29,959 nt of DNA from DATFUL01 sp041499035. Lineage in GTDB: Bacteria; Patescibacteriota; Microgenomatia; UBA8517. Numbering within the stretch: position 1 is the stretch's first letter; each line of letters opens with the position of its first letter. This document shows positions 1 to 7,061 of the stretch, piece after piece. Below the pieces are notes generated by a model, which was given only the letters and a program-made list of their open reading frames with translations, was not told the origin of the DNA and made no database searches. A program made the translations under genes and the position numbers. The stretch spans positions 1-29,959 of the forward strand of contig JBGQJK010000009.1 of NCBI GenBank assembly GCA_041499035.1, read 5' to 3'.

Positions 1-268
1 CGTAACCCACACCTGCACAGCTAATTAGACAGTCTATGTTTTTATTTTCATATCCTTCTAATATTTCCGATACTTTATTTCTTGCTAGTTCAATACTTTC
101 AATTTTGGTTATATCACAATCTATTTTGAAGCAATTTTGAGAGTCAATATTTGCCTTTAAAGTTGATCTGGATATTATAAAAACATTATGGCCCTGCTCA
201 ATAAACTTTTTGGACAAGGAAAGACCAATTCCTGAACTACCCCCTGTAATAACAATGTTTTTATTCAT
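1..268 (-). CDS. SDR-family oxidoreductase, N-terminal part (cut by window edge)
   Basis: Translating the minus strand from the ATG at 266-268 gives about 89 codons that run off the left edge. Residues 5-15 read IVITGGSSGIG, the TGxxxGIG dinucleotide-binding turn of classical short-chain dehydrogenases/reductases. The next strand (VFIISRS) ends in an Arg-Ser, which often favours NADP(H). CAGVGY near the edge sits where NNAG normally occurs, with Cys in place of the second Asn. The catalytic Tyr-x-x-x-Lys would lie outside the window, so activity and substrate cannot be judged. The start codon directly follows the stop of the methyltransferase (TAA-ATG, no gap), so the two genes are probably one translationally coupled unit. 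Family call is firm; function unknown. Confidence 0.8.
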   Translation of the reverse strand, partial: MNKNIVITGGSSGIGLSLSKKFIEQGHNVFIISRSTLKANIDSQNCFKIDCDITKIESIELARNKVSEILEGYENKNIDCLISCAGVGY

Positions 269-1099
269 TTAAAGTTTTGTGCACCTGTAGATGAAACAAG
301 CAGGACGAACTTGCACTTTCCCATCTTTGTCTTGAAATTTTAACAAATAATCACGTAAATCACTAAATACATCATATATGTATTTAGTATCGTTAAAGTA
401 TGATTCGAGATGGAAATTAATAAATGTTTCCAATGCTTCCTCAAGTGAGCCATACTCGATTGGGTCGCCTTGATAGTGTGTAATGGTGTAGTTGATTAAT
501 CTTTTTTTAGATAAATCTTCAAAAACAGAATCGAGTGTTAGTTTTGAAATTCCCTGTTTACCGTATTTATATAGGTTGGGCACTTCACGACCCCACTGCT
601 TAATCAATATCTTCTGCTCATCAGATAACCAGTCTGAGTGTATAAGAAAGAATCTGGAACCATTTTTCATATTTTCATTAAATAACTTTGTTATTATTTT
701 CCTTACTTCTTGCAAGCCTTTTTCAAGACCGACCCTTTCTATTAGTTGATATACTGAATGAGAATAACTCCATAAACTAAAGGCCAAATCAAACTTGTCG
801 TTTGTGTTTTTAAGATAATTTAAGGTATCCGACTGAACATATTCTACATTTCTATATTTACCAAATCGTTCTTTGGTTTTCTCAATCATATCTTTACTTA
901 AATCAACAAGGGTCAATTTATGCATGTCTAAATTACCAAGAATGACTTCGGTGCCTCTTCCAGTACCACATCCGAGTTCCAAAACATTTAAATCCTTTTT
1001 TAAACTAAAATCTTGTAAATCCGCTATAAAGATTTCTAAATCTGTTTTACCTGAAAATGAATATTCTTTAAGTAATTTATCGTAATAATTTGGGTTCAC
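269..1099 (-). CDS. Class I SAM-dependent methyltransferase
   Basis: 276 residues from a GTG start. Residues 39-47 (VLELGCGTG) are motif I of Rossmann-fold methyltransferases, and Asp66 in LTLVDLS ends strand 2, where it binds the SAM ribose. The N-terminal half fits the Methyltransf_25/11 type; the C-terminal half is not recognised, so the substrate is unknown. It ends directly against the SDR start (TAA-ATG), so the pair may modify the same small molecule. Oddity: the same frame stays coding-like upstream of the GTG for 15 codons to a TAG (1142-1144), and beyond it to an ATG at 1178-1180 that lies 11 nt behind a TATTAT box. The annotated GTG may therefore be a re-initiation site in a gene with a nonsense codon near its 5' end. 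Confidence 0.85.
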   Translation of the reverse strand: MNPNYYDKLLKEYSFSGKTDLEIFIADLQDFSLKKDLNVLELGCGTGRGTEVILGNLDMHKLTLVDLSKDMIEKTKERFGKYRNVEYVQSDTLNYLKNTNDKFDLAFSLWSYSHSVYQLIERVGLEKGLQEVRKIITKLFNENMKNGSRFFLIHSDWLSDEQKILIKQWGREVPNLYKYGKQGISKLTLDSVFEDLSKKRLINYTITHYQGDPIEYGSLEEALETFINFHLESYFNDTKYIYDVFSDLRDYLLKFQDKDGKVQVRPACFIYRCTKL

Positions 1100-1191
1100 A
1101 TAATTTTCAACTTTTGTGGTGATCTTTAGCCACGGATGCTTCTATGTTAGATCCTTAATATTTTGTGAGTTGCTGTCCATATCTATTGCTG

Positions 1192-1197
1192 ATAATA
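1192..1197 (-). promoter_or_regulatory. -10-like box upstream of the methyltransferase gene
   Basis: TATTAT on the minus strand, 11 nt before the ATG at 1178-1180, with no convincing -35. It fits the spacing seen at many first genes here, and it favours a gene start at that ATG, upstream of the in-frame TAG. Confidence 0.35.
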
Positions 1198-1203
1198 AAA
1201 ATT

Positions 1204-2664
1204 CTATTTTTTACTTCGAAGGGTGGGGAAGGCGATGACGTTTCTAATTGAATGAGTTCCGGTTATGATCATAATCATCCTATCAATTCCTAGCCCTAAA
1301 CCACCTGTGGGGGGCATACCATACTCCATGGCGGTTAAGAAATCCTCATCTAGTGGGTGGGTTTCGTCGTTTCCTTCAGCTTTTGCTTTTACTTCTTCTT
1401 CAAAAAAGTGTCTTTGTAAATCGGGATCGTTAAGTTCTGTATATGCATTTCCTATCTCCTTGCCTCCAACATATGGTTCAAATCTTTCAATTAAATCAGG
1501 ATTGTTTCTATGTAATTTACAAAGAGACGTTGTTTCTTTTGGAAAATCGGTAATGAATACTGGACCTATTAATTTTTCTTCAACTAATTCAAAAACAGCT
1601 GTAATAGTTAAACCTCTATTAAACAGCCCCCCCCTTTTACCCACTTCGACTTTAAGCTCGGTTGCTTTTTGTTTTAGTTCCTCATCATTCATTTTTTCTA
1701 TATCAATATCCAGATATTTTTTAATTGCTTCAAATATAGTCAACCTTTCCCATGGTGTTTTAAGATCGATATCAAAGTCGTTGTATTTTACCCTCGTAGT
1801 TCCTAAAACATTTTGAGAAACTTTAGAATAAATTTCCTCAGTAAGTTCCATTATTTGGCCGTAGTCAGCATAAGCCCAATAGCATTCCATCATTGTAAAT
1901 TCCGGATTGTGGGTTGCATCAATTCCTTCATTTCTAAAGTTGTGATCAATTTCAAAAACTTTTTCAAAACCACCAATAATTAATCTTTTCAGATATAACT
2001 CATCCGAAATCTTTAAGTAAAAATCTTCCTTTAAGGTGTTGTAATAAGTTTTAAAAGGCCTTGCATTTGCCCCGCCATAAATTGGTTGTAATGTCGGAGT
2101 TTCAATTTCTAAAAATCCTTTTTCGCTCAAAACTTTTCTAACTTCTGAAACAATTTTTGATCTTAATTCAATAACTTTCTTAGATTCAGGATTTGTAATA
2201 AAGTCCAAATATCTTTTTCTATACCTATCCTCAACATCTTTTAAACCATACCAGGTGCTTGGAAGTGGCTTTAAGGCCTTTGACAAGATTTTCATCGAAG
2301 AACATTGAACGCTTATTTCACCCGCAACGGTTTTAAAAATCTTTCCAGAAGCTTCTATGAAGTCTCCTATGTCCAACAGATCGATCAAATCGAACTGTTC
2401 CTCGCCAACTATTTTTTGACTGATAAACACTTGAATCTTGTCTGTTTCATCAACTAGGTCAAAGAATACTAATTTACCATGGCCTCTTTTGCCCATAATT
2501 CTTCCTGCAACAACAATCTGCTCGTCCATCATTCCCTTGGCTTCTTTGTTGGTTTGCTGACGATTAGAAAAATGAGGGTATGGGTCGATACCTTTTTCTC
2601 TTATTTTTTTAAGTCTCTCTCGTCTTATTTCTTCAGTATCTTTATTTATTGCTGTTTTATCCAT
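1204..2664 (-). CDS. lysS: Lysyl-tRNA synthetase, class II
   Basis: 486 residues, close to the usual 490-505, so complete. It charges tRNA-Lys with lysine using ATP in the cytoplasm. An OB-fold anticodon-binding domain covers about residues 50-125 (VVAGRIMGKRGHGKLVFFDL). Class II motif 1 lies near FLEIETPTL (184-192), motif 2 is FRNEGIDATHNPEFTMMECY (243-262), and motif 3 is GLGLGIDRM (455-463) with the ATP-binding Arg462. The gene is monocistronic on the minus strand, with an extended -10 (TGCTAAAAT) 12 nt before the ATG and no Shine-Dalgarno. Remarkably, a class I LysRS, unrelated in fold, lies about 14 kb away at 16889. All class II motifs are intact here, so this copy shows no sign of decay. 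Confidence 0.97.
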   Translation of the reverse strand: MDKTAINKDTEEIRRERLKKIREKGIDPYPHFSNRQQTNKEAKGMMDEQIVVAGRIMGKRGHGKLVFFDLVDETDKIQVFISQKIVGEEQFDLIDLLDIGDFIEASGKIFKTVAGEISVQCSSMKILSKALKPLPSTWYGLKDVEDRYRKRYLDFITNPESKKVIELRSKIVSEVRKVLSEKGFLEIETPTLQPIYGGANARPFKTYYNTLKEDFYLKISDELYLKRLIIGGFEKVFEIDHNFRNEGIDATHNPEFTMMECYWAYADYGQIMELTEEIYSKVSQNVLGTTRVKYNDFDIDLKTPWERLTIFEAIKKYLDIDIEKMNDEELKQKATELKVEVGKRGGLFNRGLTITAVFELVEEKLIGPVFITDFPKETTSLCKLHRNNPDLIERFEPYVGGKEIGNAYTELNDPDLQRHFFEEEVKAKAEGNDETHPLDEDFLTAMEYGMPPTGGLGLGIDRMIMIITGTHSIRNVIAFPTLRSKK

Positions 2665-2676
2665 ATAAACGTTTCA

Positions 2677-2685
2677 ATTTTAGCA
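2677..2685 (-). promoter_or_regulatory. Extended -10 of lysS
   Basis: TGCTAAAAT on the minus strand, with the hexamer ending 12 nt before the lysS ATG. No good -35 is visible, as allowed for extended -10 promoters. It predicts a 5' leader of only a few nucleotides. Confidence 0.5.
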
Positions 2686-2768
2686 TTTGAGCTCAGTAAA
2701 GGAAAGTGGCTTTAATATTGCGATATTCTAGTGTACAAAGTTAAGAATCGTTTGCGATTAAAGCGAGA

Positions 2769-2797
2769 TTGACTTTCAGTAATGTCCATAGTAAACT
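2769..2797 (+). promoter_or_regulatory. Sigma70-type promoter of the small gene pair
   Basis: TTGACT (2769-2774), 17-bp spacer, TAAACT (2792-2797). The ATG at 2809 follows 11 nt later, so the mRNA would be almost leaderless. This spacing is the reason for choosing that start over the in-frame ATG at 2782, which lies inside the promoter. Confidence 0.5.
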
Positions 2798-2808
2798 GCC
2801 GCTCAGTT

Positions 2809-2934
2809 ATGGGATTTGTAGAAACAATCAAAGAGATCGTAGCAACACCGGTGGCGGAATCAAAACCTGAGGCTACACGCAGGCTGAGTCAGGTTCTTTC
2901 GCAATCGGGGGTTATTGCTCCGTTCAAAAGTTGA
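2809..2934 (+). CDS. Small hypothetical protein (41 aa)
   Basis: Short frame MGFVETIKEIV...GVIAPFKS that I do not recognise. An in-frame ATG at 2782 would add nine residues, but it falls within the probable promoter, so 2809 is preferred. The stop overlaps the TTG start of the next gene by four bases (TTGA), the classic layout of translationally coupled genes, and this is the main reason to believe it is real. No membrane segment or known motif is visible. It is predicted to be soluble, with a helix at residues 2-11 and a basic stretch after it. Confidence 0.5.
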   Translation: MGFVETIKEIVATPVAESKPEATRRLSQVLSQSGVIAPFKS

Positions 2935-3179
2935 AAGGTCAGATTTCGGAGTTACAACTATCAGAAGAGGTTATTGAGGAGGGAAGGAAAATGGTAATAG
3001 CTGCAAATTGGAGAAACAACATTGGAAACTGCCAAGTAGTAATTTCGGTAACGGAAAACTCAGTATCTATTATTGGAGATAGTAATAATTATCAACGTTT
3101 CGAGGGAAAAAATATGAAGGAAAAACAAAAGATACAGGATTCAATGGTAAAGGTATTTGCAAATCCGCTTCGTTTCTAG
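2931..3179 (+). CDS. Small hypothetical protein (82 aa), coupled to the upstream gene
   Basis: Starts at a TTG that overlaps the preceding stop (TTGA). Unrecognised. The composition looks coding: a charged N-terminal helix (ISELQLSEEVIEEGRKMVIAA), a probable beta segment (NCQVVISVTENSVSIIGDS) and a Lys-rich helix near the C-terminus. Soluble, without a signal peptide. Its partner is the 41-residue frame, and the spacing suggests roughly equal expression of the two. A toxin-antitoxin arrangement is conceivable from the sizes, but no family signature supports it. Confidence 0.6.
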   Translation: MKGQISELQLSEEVIEEGRKMVIAANWRNNIGNCQVVISVTENSVSIIGDSNNYQRFEGKNMKEKQKIQDSMVKVFANPLRF

Positions 3180-3276
3180 CTCACGGAAAAGAGATTCGAA
3201 CGGAAGGTTTTTGAGGGTAAATGGCGGTTATAATCCTCGCTTTTCAAAATGGCTCTTTAGACGGAAAACACGGGCT

Positions 3277-3461
3277 TTTTGAGAGGACCGAGTCACCTAG
3301 GGTGCATATGCTTGCTGGGGGACAGGGATTTGAACCCCGATAGGCAGATCCAGAATCTGCAGTCCTACCGTTAGACGATCCCCCATCGTCGAAATAAGTT
3401 TCGCTTTTCGGCTCACCGCTATCGCTTGAGCCCGACCGCTTCACTATTTCTCCTCTCAAAA
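3277..3461 (-). repeat. Inverted repeat bracketing tRNA-Gln
   Basis: TTTTGAGAGGA at 3277-3287 is the exact reverse complement of TCCTCTCAAAA at 3451-3461, with the tRNA between the arms. In the precursor they could form an 11-bp stem. The 5' leader also holds two local hairpins: CAAAATTC/GAATTTTG (about 3456-3475) and GGCTCA/TGAGCC (about 3409-3431). Confidence 0.55.
3315..3385 (-). tRNA. tRNA-Gln (anticodon CUG)
   Basis: The 71-nt minus-strand cloverleaf has a 7-bp acceptor stem (TGGGGGA with TCCCCCA), a 5-bp anticodon stem (GCAGA/TCTGC) closing loop TTCTGGA with anticodon CTG (plus-strand 3351-3353), and a T arm with TTCAAAT. The U1-A72 pair and G73 discriminator suit glutamine. CCA is not encoded (the next bases are CAA), so CCA must be added after transcription. 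No intron. An 11-bp inverted repeat brackets the gene. Confidence 0.95.
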
Positions 3462-3507
3462 TTCTTGCGAATTTTGGTAAGACAGGAAGAAAAAACATCC
3501 TGAGGCC

Positions 3508-3819
3508 TTATTTTACCATTTTGAGGTGGGTTTTGCTCCCTATTTTGACCCTGTGTTTCCCGATGGCTCCTGCCGGGAGCTCCAGGACTTTGTTGTACCT
3601 GATTGGCCAGAAAAAGAGACTGTTTGGTTTAAGACTTTTCTCAAGCTTTACCACTTTGTCCTTTCCGTCCAAAATCACAATATCTAGAGGAAACCTGAGT
3701 CCAAATGTATGAATCCCGAACCTAGTCAAAAATAAAGCCGGCTCGGGTTTATCCTTTCCGCTAAGCCCGAAAAAACGGTCTTTTATGGTTGAAAAAAGTC
3801 TAACTTTTAATCTAATCAT
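3508..3819 (-). CDS. DUF192 family protein
   Basis: 103 residues. The sequence FGIHTFGLRFPLDIVILD followed by a Val-Val-Lys-Leu strand, a proline turn and LELPAGAIGKHRVKIG matches the conserved core of the DUF192 family (small beta-barrel proteins, often secreted in other bacteria). No signal peptide is visible here. The biochemical role of DUF192 is not established. The gene is divergent from the small anchored protein at 3882, with 62 bp between the starts. A TGATATCAT box (minus) about 14 nt before the ATG is a possible extended -10. Family call is good; function unknown. Confidence 0.8.
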   Translation of the reverse strand: MIRLKVRLFSTIKDRFFGLSGKDKPEPALFLTRFGIHTFGLRFPLDIVILDGKDKVVKLEKSLKPNSLFFWPIRYNKVLELPAGAIGKHRVKIGSKTHLKMVK

Positions 3820-3860
3820 TAAGGAATACGACTATGATATCACCTCGGCTTTACAGAATC

Positions 3861-3869
3861 TGGTAAAAT
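3861..3869 (+). promoter_or_regulatory. Extended -10 of the small anchored-protein gene
   Basis: TGGTAAAAT, ending 12 nt before the ATG at 3882. No -35 hexamer is recognisable. It fits the near-leaderless spacing seen elsewhere in the window. Confidence 0.45.
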
Positions 3870-3881
3870 TAAGCCTGAAAT

Positions 3882-4127
3882 ATGAAAAAGGATTTTGTGT
3901 GGTATCTACCATATATAGTAGTGATACTTTTACTCGGATCGGGGACAGTAATTTTTGCCCGCGGAGGATTTGAAAAGGAAGGAATTATTCCCACACTTCC
4001 TCCAACCCCAACCCCAACACTCGCTCCGACAAGTCCGCCAACAGCAGCTCCGGCTTCTACCCCTGTTATTACACCAGTACCCCTCGGAACAATCCCATCC
4101 GTTCGGGTTCGTGGGGAAGACGATTAA
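3882..4127 (+). CDS. Small membrane-anchored protein with Thr/Pro-rich tail (81 aa)
   Basis: Residues 1-3 are MKK. A hydrophobic segment (about 5-25, WYLPYIVVILLLGSGTVIFA) then acts as signal anchor or signal peptide. The remainder is a low-complexity stretch rich in Pro, Thr and Ala (TLPPTPTPTLAPTSPP...), ending in a charged RVRGEDD. The tail resembles the Pro/Thr linkers of other exported proteins in this window (12073 and 22731 genes), which suggests an extended segment outside the membrane. No enzymatic domain fits. It could be a fragment of a once longer surface protein. The tail is convergent with the acyltransferase, whose stop lies one base downstream. Confidence 0.6.
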   Translation: MKKDFVWYLPYIVVILLLGSGTVIFARGGFEKEGIIPTLPPTPTPTLAPTSPPTAAPASTPVITPVPLGTIPSVRVRGEDD

Positions 4128-4128
4128 C

Positions 4129-5151
4129 CTAGCCCGTGATTTTGGCAAGATTTGGAACCTTGTGAATAAGATAGGCTACTCCAAAAGACAGTGAAGTGAT
4201 AAGGGCAAAAAATATCAGGTCAAAGGCGGGCAAATTAAACCAATAATGGCCAAAATATTTCCACATTTCTTCGAGAACTAATACATGGATAAAAAATACC
4301 AGATAGGAAAGTTTGGAAAACTTTTCAACCAACTTAAACTGGAGGTGGGATTTATCGAACATATAAAAAAGAGCCACAAATACTGTCAGAGTATAAAAGA
4401 GAATACTGGGTCGCCATTGTGAATAAAAGGCTTCTATATTGTAGGTCTTAAAATACAGATTTTTTCCTTCCTCAAAAATATAGAATGGCAGGTAAGTAAT
4501 CGGAATAATCAGGATATATTTAATTTTTCTGATGAGCTCCAAAACTTTTTCTTTATTTCTTGCGGCGACAATTCCTATTATGAAGAAAAAGTAACCTAAA
4601 AATGATATACGAATCGGATCGGCAAACCCAAATTGTTTAACGAAATAATCCTGATTCATGAGCCAAATCTGGAGAATTCCCAGAATTGTCAAAACCGGAA
4701 CGTTTGCAAAAAACTTATAAATTCTATGGAGGAAGGGAAATACCAAATAAAAGATGCAAAGTGTGGGGATAAAATAAAGTTGATAAGACGCAGAACCCGT
4801 GAGGATCGCCGTAACTAGGTTGTCGCGATTTAGTGTATATATAAAATAGTAGTAAATCAGACTCCAGAAAAGATAGGGAATGAGTATCCGGCTGACCCGT
4901 TTTTTCAAATAACTCCAGTAACTTGAATGGAAGTTGTAATTTAATTCAAGAACAAAGCCTGAAATTATAAAAAATAAAGGCACCGCGAACCGTGCAAATT
5001 GATTTAAAAATAGTGTAACTTGGTAATCAAGAAGGTTGTAGTGCGTTATTTCGAGAACCTTCGTAGTTGTGTGAATGAGGAGAACACCAAGGATAGACAG
5101 TACCCTTAATGCATCAACTGCTTTTACGTATGGTCTATCATCAGATGTCAT
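4129..5151 (-). CDS. Acyltransferase 3 family membrane protein
   Basis: 340 residues with about ten hydrophobic segments. The N-terminal pattern DALRVLSILGVLLIHTT places the family's essential His at residue 27. ARFAVPLFFIISGFVL and KKRVSRILIPYLFWS are further hallmarks of the Acyl_transf_3 (PF01757) family, which moves acyl groups onto sugars, peptidoglycan or exopolysaccharide at the membrane. The acceptor cannot be read from the sequence. Its ATG directly follows the stop of the 502-residue membrane protein (TAA-ATG), so the two are coupled and probably act on the same envelope component. Confidence 0.88.
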   Translation of the reverse strand: MTSDDRPYVKAVDALRVLSILGVLLIHTTTKVLEITHYNLLDYQVTLFLNQFARFAVPLFFIISGFVLELNYNFHSSYWSYLKKRVSRILIPYLFWSLIYYYFIYTLNRDNLVTAILTGSASYQLYFIPTLCIFYLVFPFLHRIYKFFANVPVLTILGILQIWLMNQDYFVKQFGFADPIRISFLGYFFFIIGIVAARNKEKVLELIRKIKYILIIPITYLPFYIFEEGKNLYFKTYNIEAFYSQWRPSILFYTLTVFVALFYMFDKSHLQFKLVEKFSKLSYLVFFIHVLVLEEMWKYFGHYWFNLPAFDLIFFALITSLSFGVAYLIHKVPNLAKITG

Positions 5152-6660
5152 TTATTCAAGAGTTTGCTCCTCCTTCTTCATTGATAAAAATTGGACCCAG
5201 TTATCAACAAAACCCAGTATTAATTTAAATGGAGCTTCGAGTATAAAATCAAATGCAAAAGCCAGAAAATTAAGTTTGGTAAGGCCCTGACTTAGAATAC
5301 TGCCTATTGTGAGTATTGGTAAGGAAAACATGTCCCAGAGAGACGAACCTTCACGCCCCTGGTTTTTCCAGAAATAAACCCTGGCAATCTGGGAAATTCT
5401 GTAAGAAAAGAATGCGATGATTGTCAGGAAAAAGACAAAAATTAATTTACTGAAAAATCTGTAGCCGATAAGCCCCAGCGCATAATAGATCAAAACGAAT
5501 ATGCCTACAAAAAAAACTGCGTAGAGAACGGAAAAAAAGTAATAGGCTAAACTGGCCTTGTTATTGGCACTTTCCGGACTTAGGACGTCTTCCTCATCTT
5601 TAAGTTTGTCAAAGTTTTCCACAACATACCAGCTTCTTGTAACCAAAGCCTCCTGATCCCGTGTACCCGGAACTTTTATTTGGATTGTAATGAGCCACAT
5701 TAGAAGAGGCGGGAAAACGATATTAAGGATCAAGGGCAGCTTATTTATTTGTCCATAAATAAATATTTCAAACGGAACCTCAAGCCCAAATGCTAGGACC
5801 ATTTTTGTTAAAAAGACGTAAACAATACTTCTTATTCCGGCTGTTGCGATTTTCCCGGACATTTGTTCCAGCTGATTTTTTAAAACTTCGTCCGCCCGGG
5901 CCAAAAATTTTTCCTTTATAGCCAAAATTGTTTTGAAATCTCCAGGATTATAGAAATAAATATCACGCATTAGTACAAGTGGGGGCATCTGACGCCTTAC
6001 ATATTTATTGATTCTGGGAACCAACTTGTTGGTTTTAGCTAAATTAAAAAGCTTCCAGCCTTCTTCAAGTTTTGCCGAATCAATACTCCGTCCGGCAAGA
6101 CTAATAATATGGTAGGCGATTTGCTCGTCATCGCTTTCGGCGTAAATTTTGTCAACCGCAAAGTAGAGAAGAAGATCCAGGTTTTCATCGGTTATTTCGA
6201 CCTTTTGTTTGACAGCCTGGAATGCAAAAAAGGTAAACTGGATATAATCTCTGTTTAAATTAAGAAGTTCTTCTATTTCAGCCGAGGCGATTTTGACAAT
6301 CCACTCAGTCGTAATTATGCGGCCGGTATATGAAGTATATTTTGATAATATTCCGGTGAGCTCCGTTTTTTTGGCCGGGGTTACCTCATTCCTGCCCAAA
6401 TATCTTGCCCATTTAAGCTCAGTTAGAAGGTCCGTAGCAACCGACTCAGGATTTTTATCGAGTAGCATGCGACGCCGTAAAATTCTTTCTATCGCTGCCC
6501 TCCTGACCAAATTATCTGCCCTGTATTCAAGCGCGTTTCTGGCTTTTTCATAAACTCTTGCCAGCGTTTCTACAAAACCATGCGAAGCTTCCTCGTTTTT
6601 TAGATGATCTTCCGTTCCATAGGTTAGCCTGCTCGTTAGCGCCGAAATGGTTTTATTCAT
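5152..6660 (-). CDS. Hypothetical multi-helix membrane protein (502 aa)
   Basis: No family recognised. Residues 1 to about 280 are soluble, mostly alpha-helical and rich in Arg/Lys/Glu (AARVYEKARNALEYRADNLVRRAAIERILRRR region). The C-terminal part has about four hydrophobic segments (around LILNIVFPPLLMWLITI, YYFFSVLYAVFFVGIFVLIYY, LIFVFFLTIIAFF and the last 60 residues). The layout, a large cytoplasmic helical domain on a membrane base, could be scaffold-like, but this is inference. It is coupled to the acyltransferase by an abutting TAA-ATG and lies 20 bp from the diacylglycerol-kinase gene upstream. A TATAAT box 12 nt before the ATG overlaps that intergenic gap, so it may also have its own promoter. 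Confidence 0.8.
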   Translation of the reverse strand: MNKTISALTSRLTYGTEDHLKNEEASHGFVETLARVYEKARNALEYRADNLVRRAAIERILRRRMLLDKNPESVATDLLTELKWARYLGRNEVTPAKKTELTGILSKYTSYTGRIITTEWIVKIASAEIEELLNLNRDYIQFTFFAFQAVKQKVEITDENLDLLLYFAVDKIYAESDDEQIAYHIISLAGRSIDSAKLEEGWKLFNLAKTNKLVPRINKYVRRQMPPLVLMRDIYFYNPGDFKTILAIKEKFLARADEVLKNQLEQMSGKIATAGIRSIVYVFLTKMVLAFGLEVPFEIFIYGQINKLPLILNIVFPPLLMWLITIQIKVPGTRDQEALVTRSWYVVENFDKLKDEEDVLSPESANNKASLAYYFFSVLYAVFFVGIFVLIYYALGLIGYRFFSKLIFVFFLTIIAFFSYRISQIARVYFWKNQGREGSSLWDMFSLPILTIGSILSQGLTKLNFLAFAFDFILEAPFKLILGFVDNWVQFLSMKKEEQTLE

Positions 6661-6672
6661 ATTTCGCTTCGA

Positions 6673-6678
6673 ATTATA
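6673..6678 (-). promoter_or_regulatory. -10 box before the 502-aa membrane protein gene
   Basis: TATAAT on the minus strand, 12 nt before the ATG and just after the stop of the kinase gene. No clear -35 (it would lie inside the kinase coding sequence). Confidence 0.45.
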
Positions 6679-6680
6679 TA

Positions 6681-7040
6681 CTACGGAAAGAGTTTGGGAA
6701 GGAATAATAGGGCCCCAACGATTACCGAGCCGAGGGAGGCAACCAGAACCGTGGCGGCGGCAACGTCTTTTGCAAGTTTGGCTTTTGGTTGAATTTCAGG
6801 ACTGGCCAGGTCCGTAAGTGCCTCAAGGGATGTATTCACGAGTTCCAGAATCAAGACCAAAATAATAACGATTACCAGGTCTAGCCATTCGGGAGCAGAA
6901 AGTTTTAGAATGACTCCCAGAATCAATGCAAGCGCGCCTATTGTAAGTTGTATTCTAAAATTTCTGCCCCGGAGAATTGCTACTTTTAGTCCCTCAAACG
7001 CATAACCAAAGCTTTTGAAAAGGGAGTGCCTGCGTTCCAT
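6681..7040 (-). CDS. dgkA: Diacylglycerol/undecaprenol kinase (DgkA family)
   Basis: 119 residues, the normal size of this integral membrane kinase family, with three hydrophobic helices. The signature E66-LVN69-TSLE73-ALTD77 corresponds to the catalytic ExxNxxxExxxD of E. coli DgkA, and K91-D92 to the conserved Lys-Asp of the last loop. The conserved RNFRIQ motif precedes helix 1. In Gram-positive-type cells the family phosphorylates undecaprenol, regenerating the lipid carrier for wall precursors. The divergent neighbour is a PAP2 phosphatase, which supports that role. An extended -10 (TGGTATCAT) ends only 5 nt before the ATG, so a leaderless mRNA is predicted. Confidence 0.92.
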   Translation of the reverse strand: MERRHSLFKSFGYAFEGLKVAILRGRNFRIQLTIGALALILGVILKLSAPEWLDLVIVIILVLILELVNTSLEALTDLASPEIQPKAKLAKDVAAATVLVASLGSVIVGALLFLPKLFP

Positions 7041-7044
7041 AACC

Positions 7045-7051
7045 TATGATA
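7045..7051. promoter_or_regulatory. Overlapping divergent -10 boxes of dgkA and the PAP2 gene
   Basis: Plus-strand TATGAT (7045-7050) lies 11 nt before the GTG at 7062. Minus-strand TATCAT (7051-7046, with a TGG extension) lies 5 nt before the ATG at 7040. The two hexamers share five base pairs, so polymerase could occupy only one direction at a time. The starts of the two genes are 21 bp apart. Confidence 0.55.
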
Positions 7052-7061
7052 CCATTTATGT

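Noticed and set aside
1142..1144. TAG as a sense codon (recoding) in this genome
   Set aside because: lysS (1204) uses TAG as its stop and all other frames end normally, so a genome-wide reassignment is not supported; a local mutation is simpler.
3244..3498. 84-residue minus-strand frame
   Set aside because: It runs straight through tRNA-Gln; the stretch SSNGRTADSGSAYRGSNPCPP is the translated tRNA itself.
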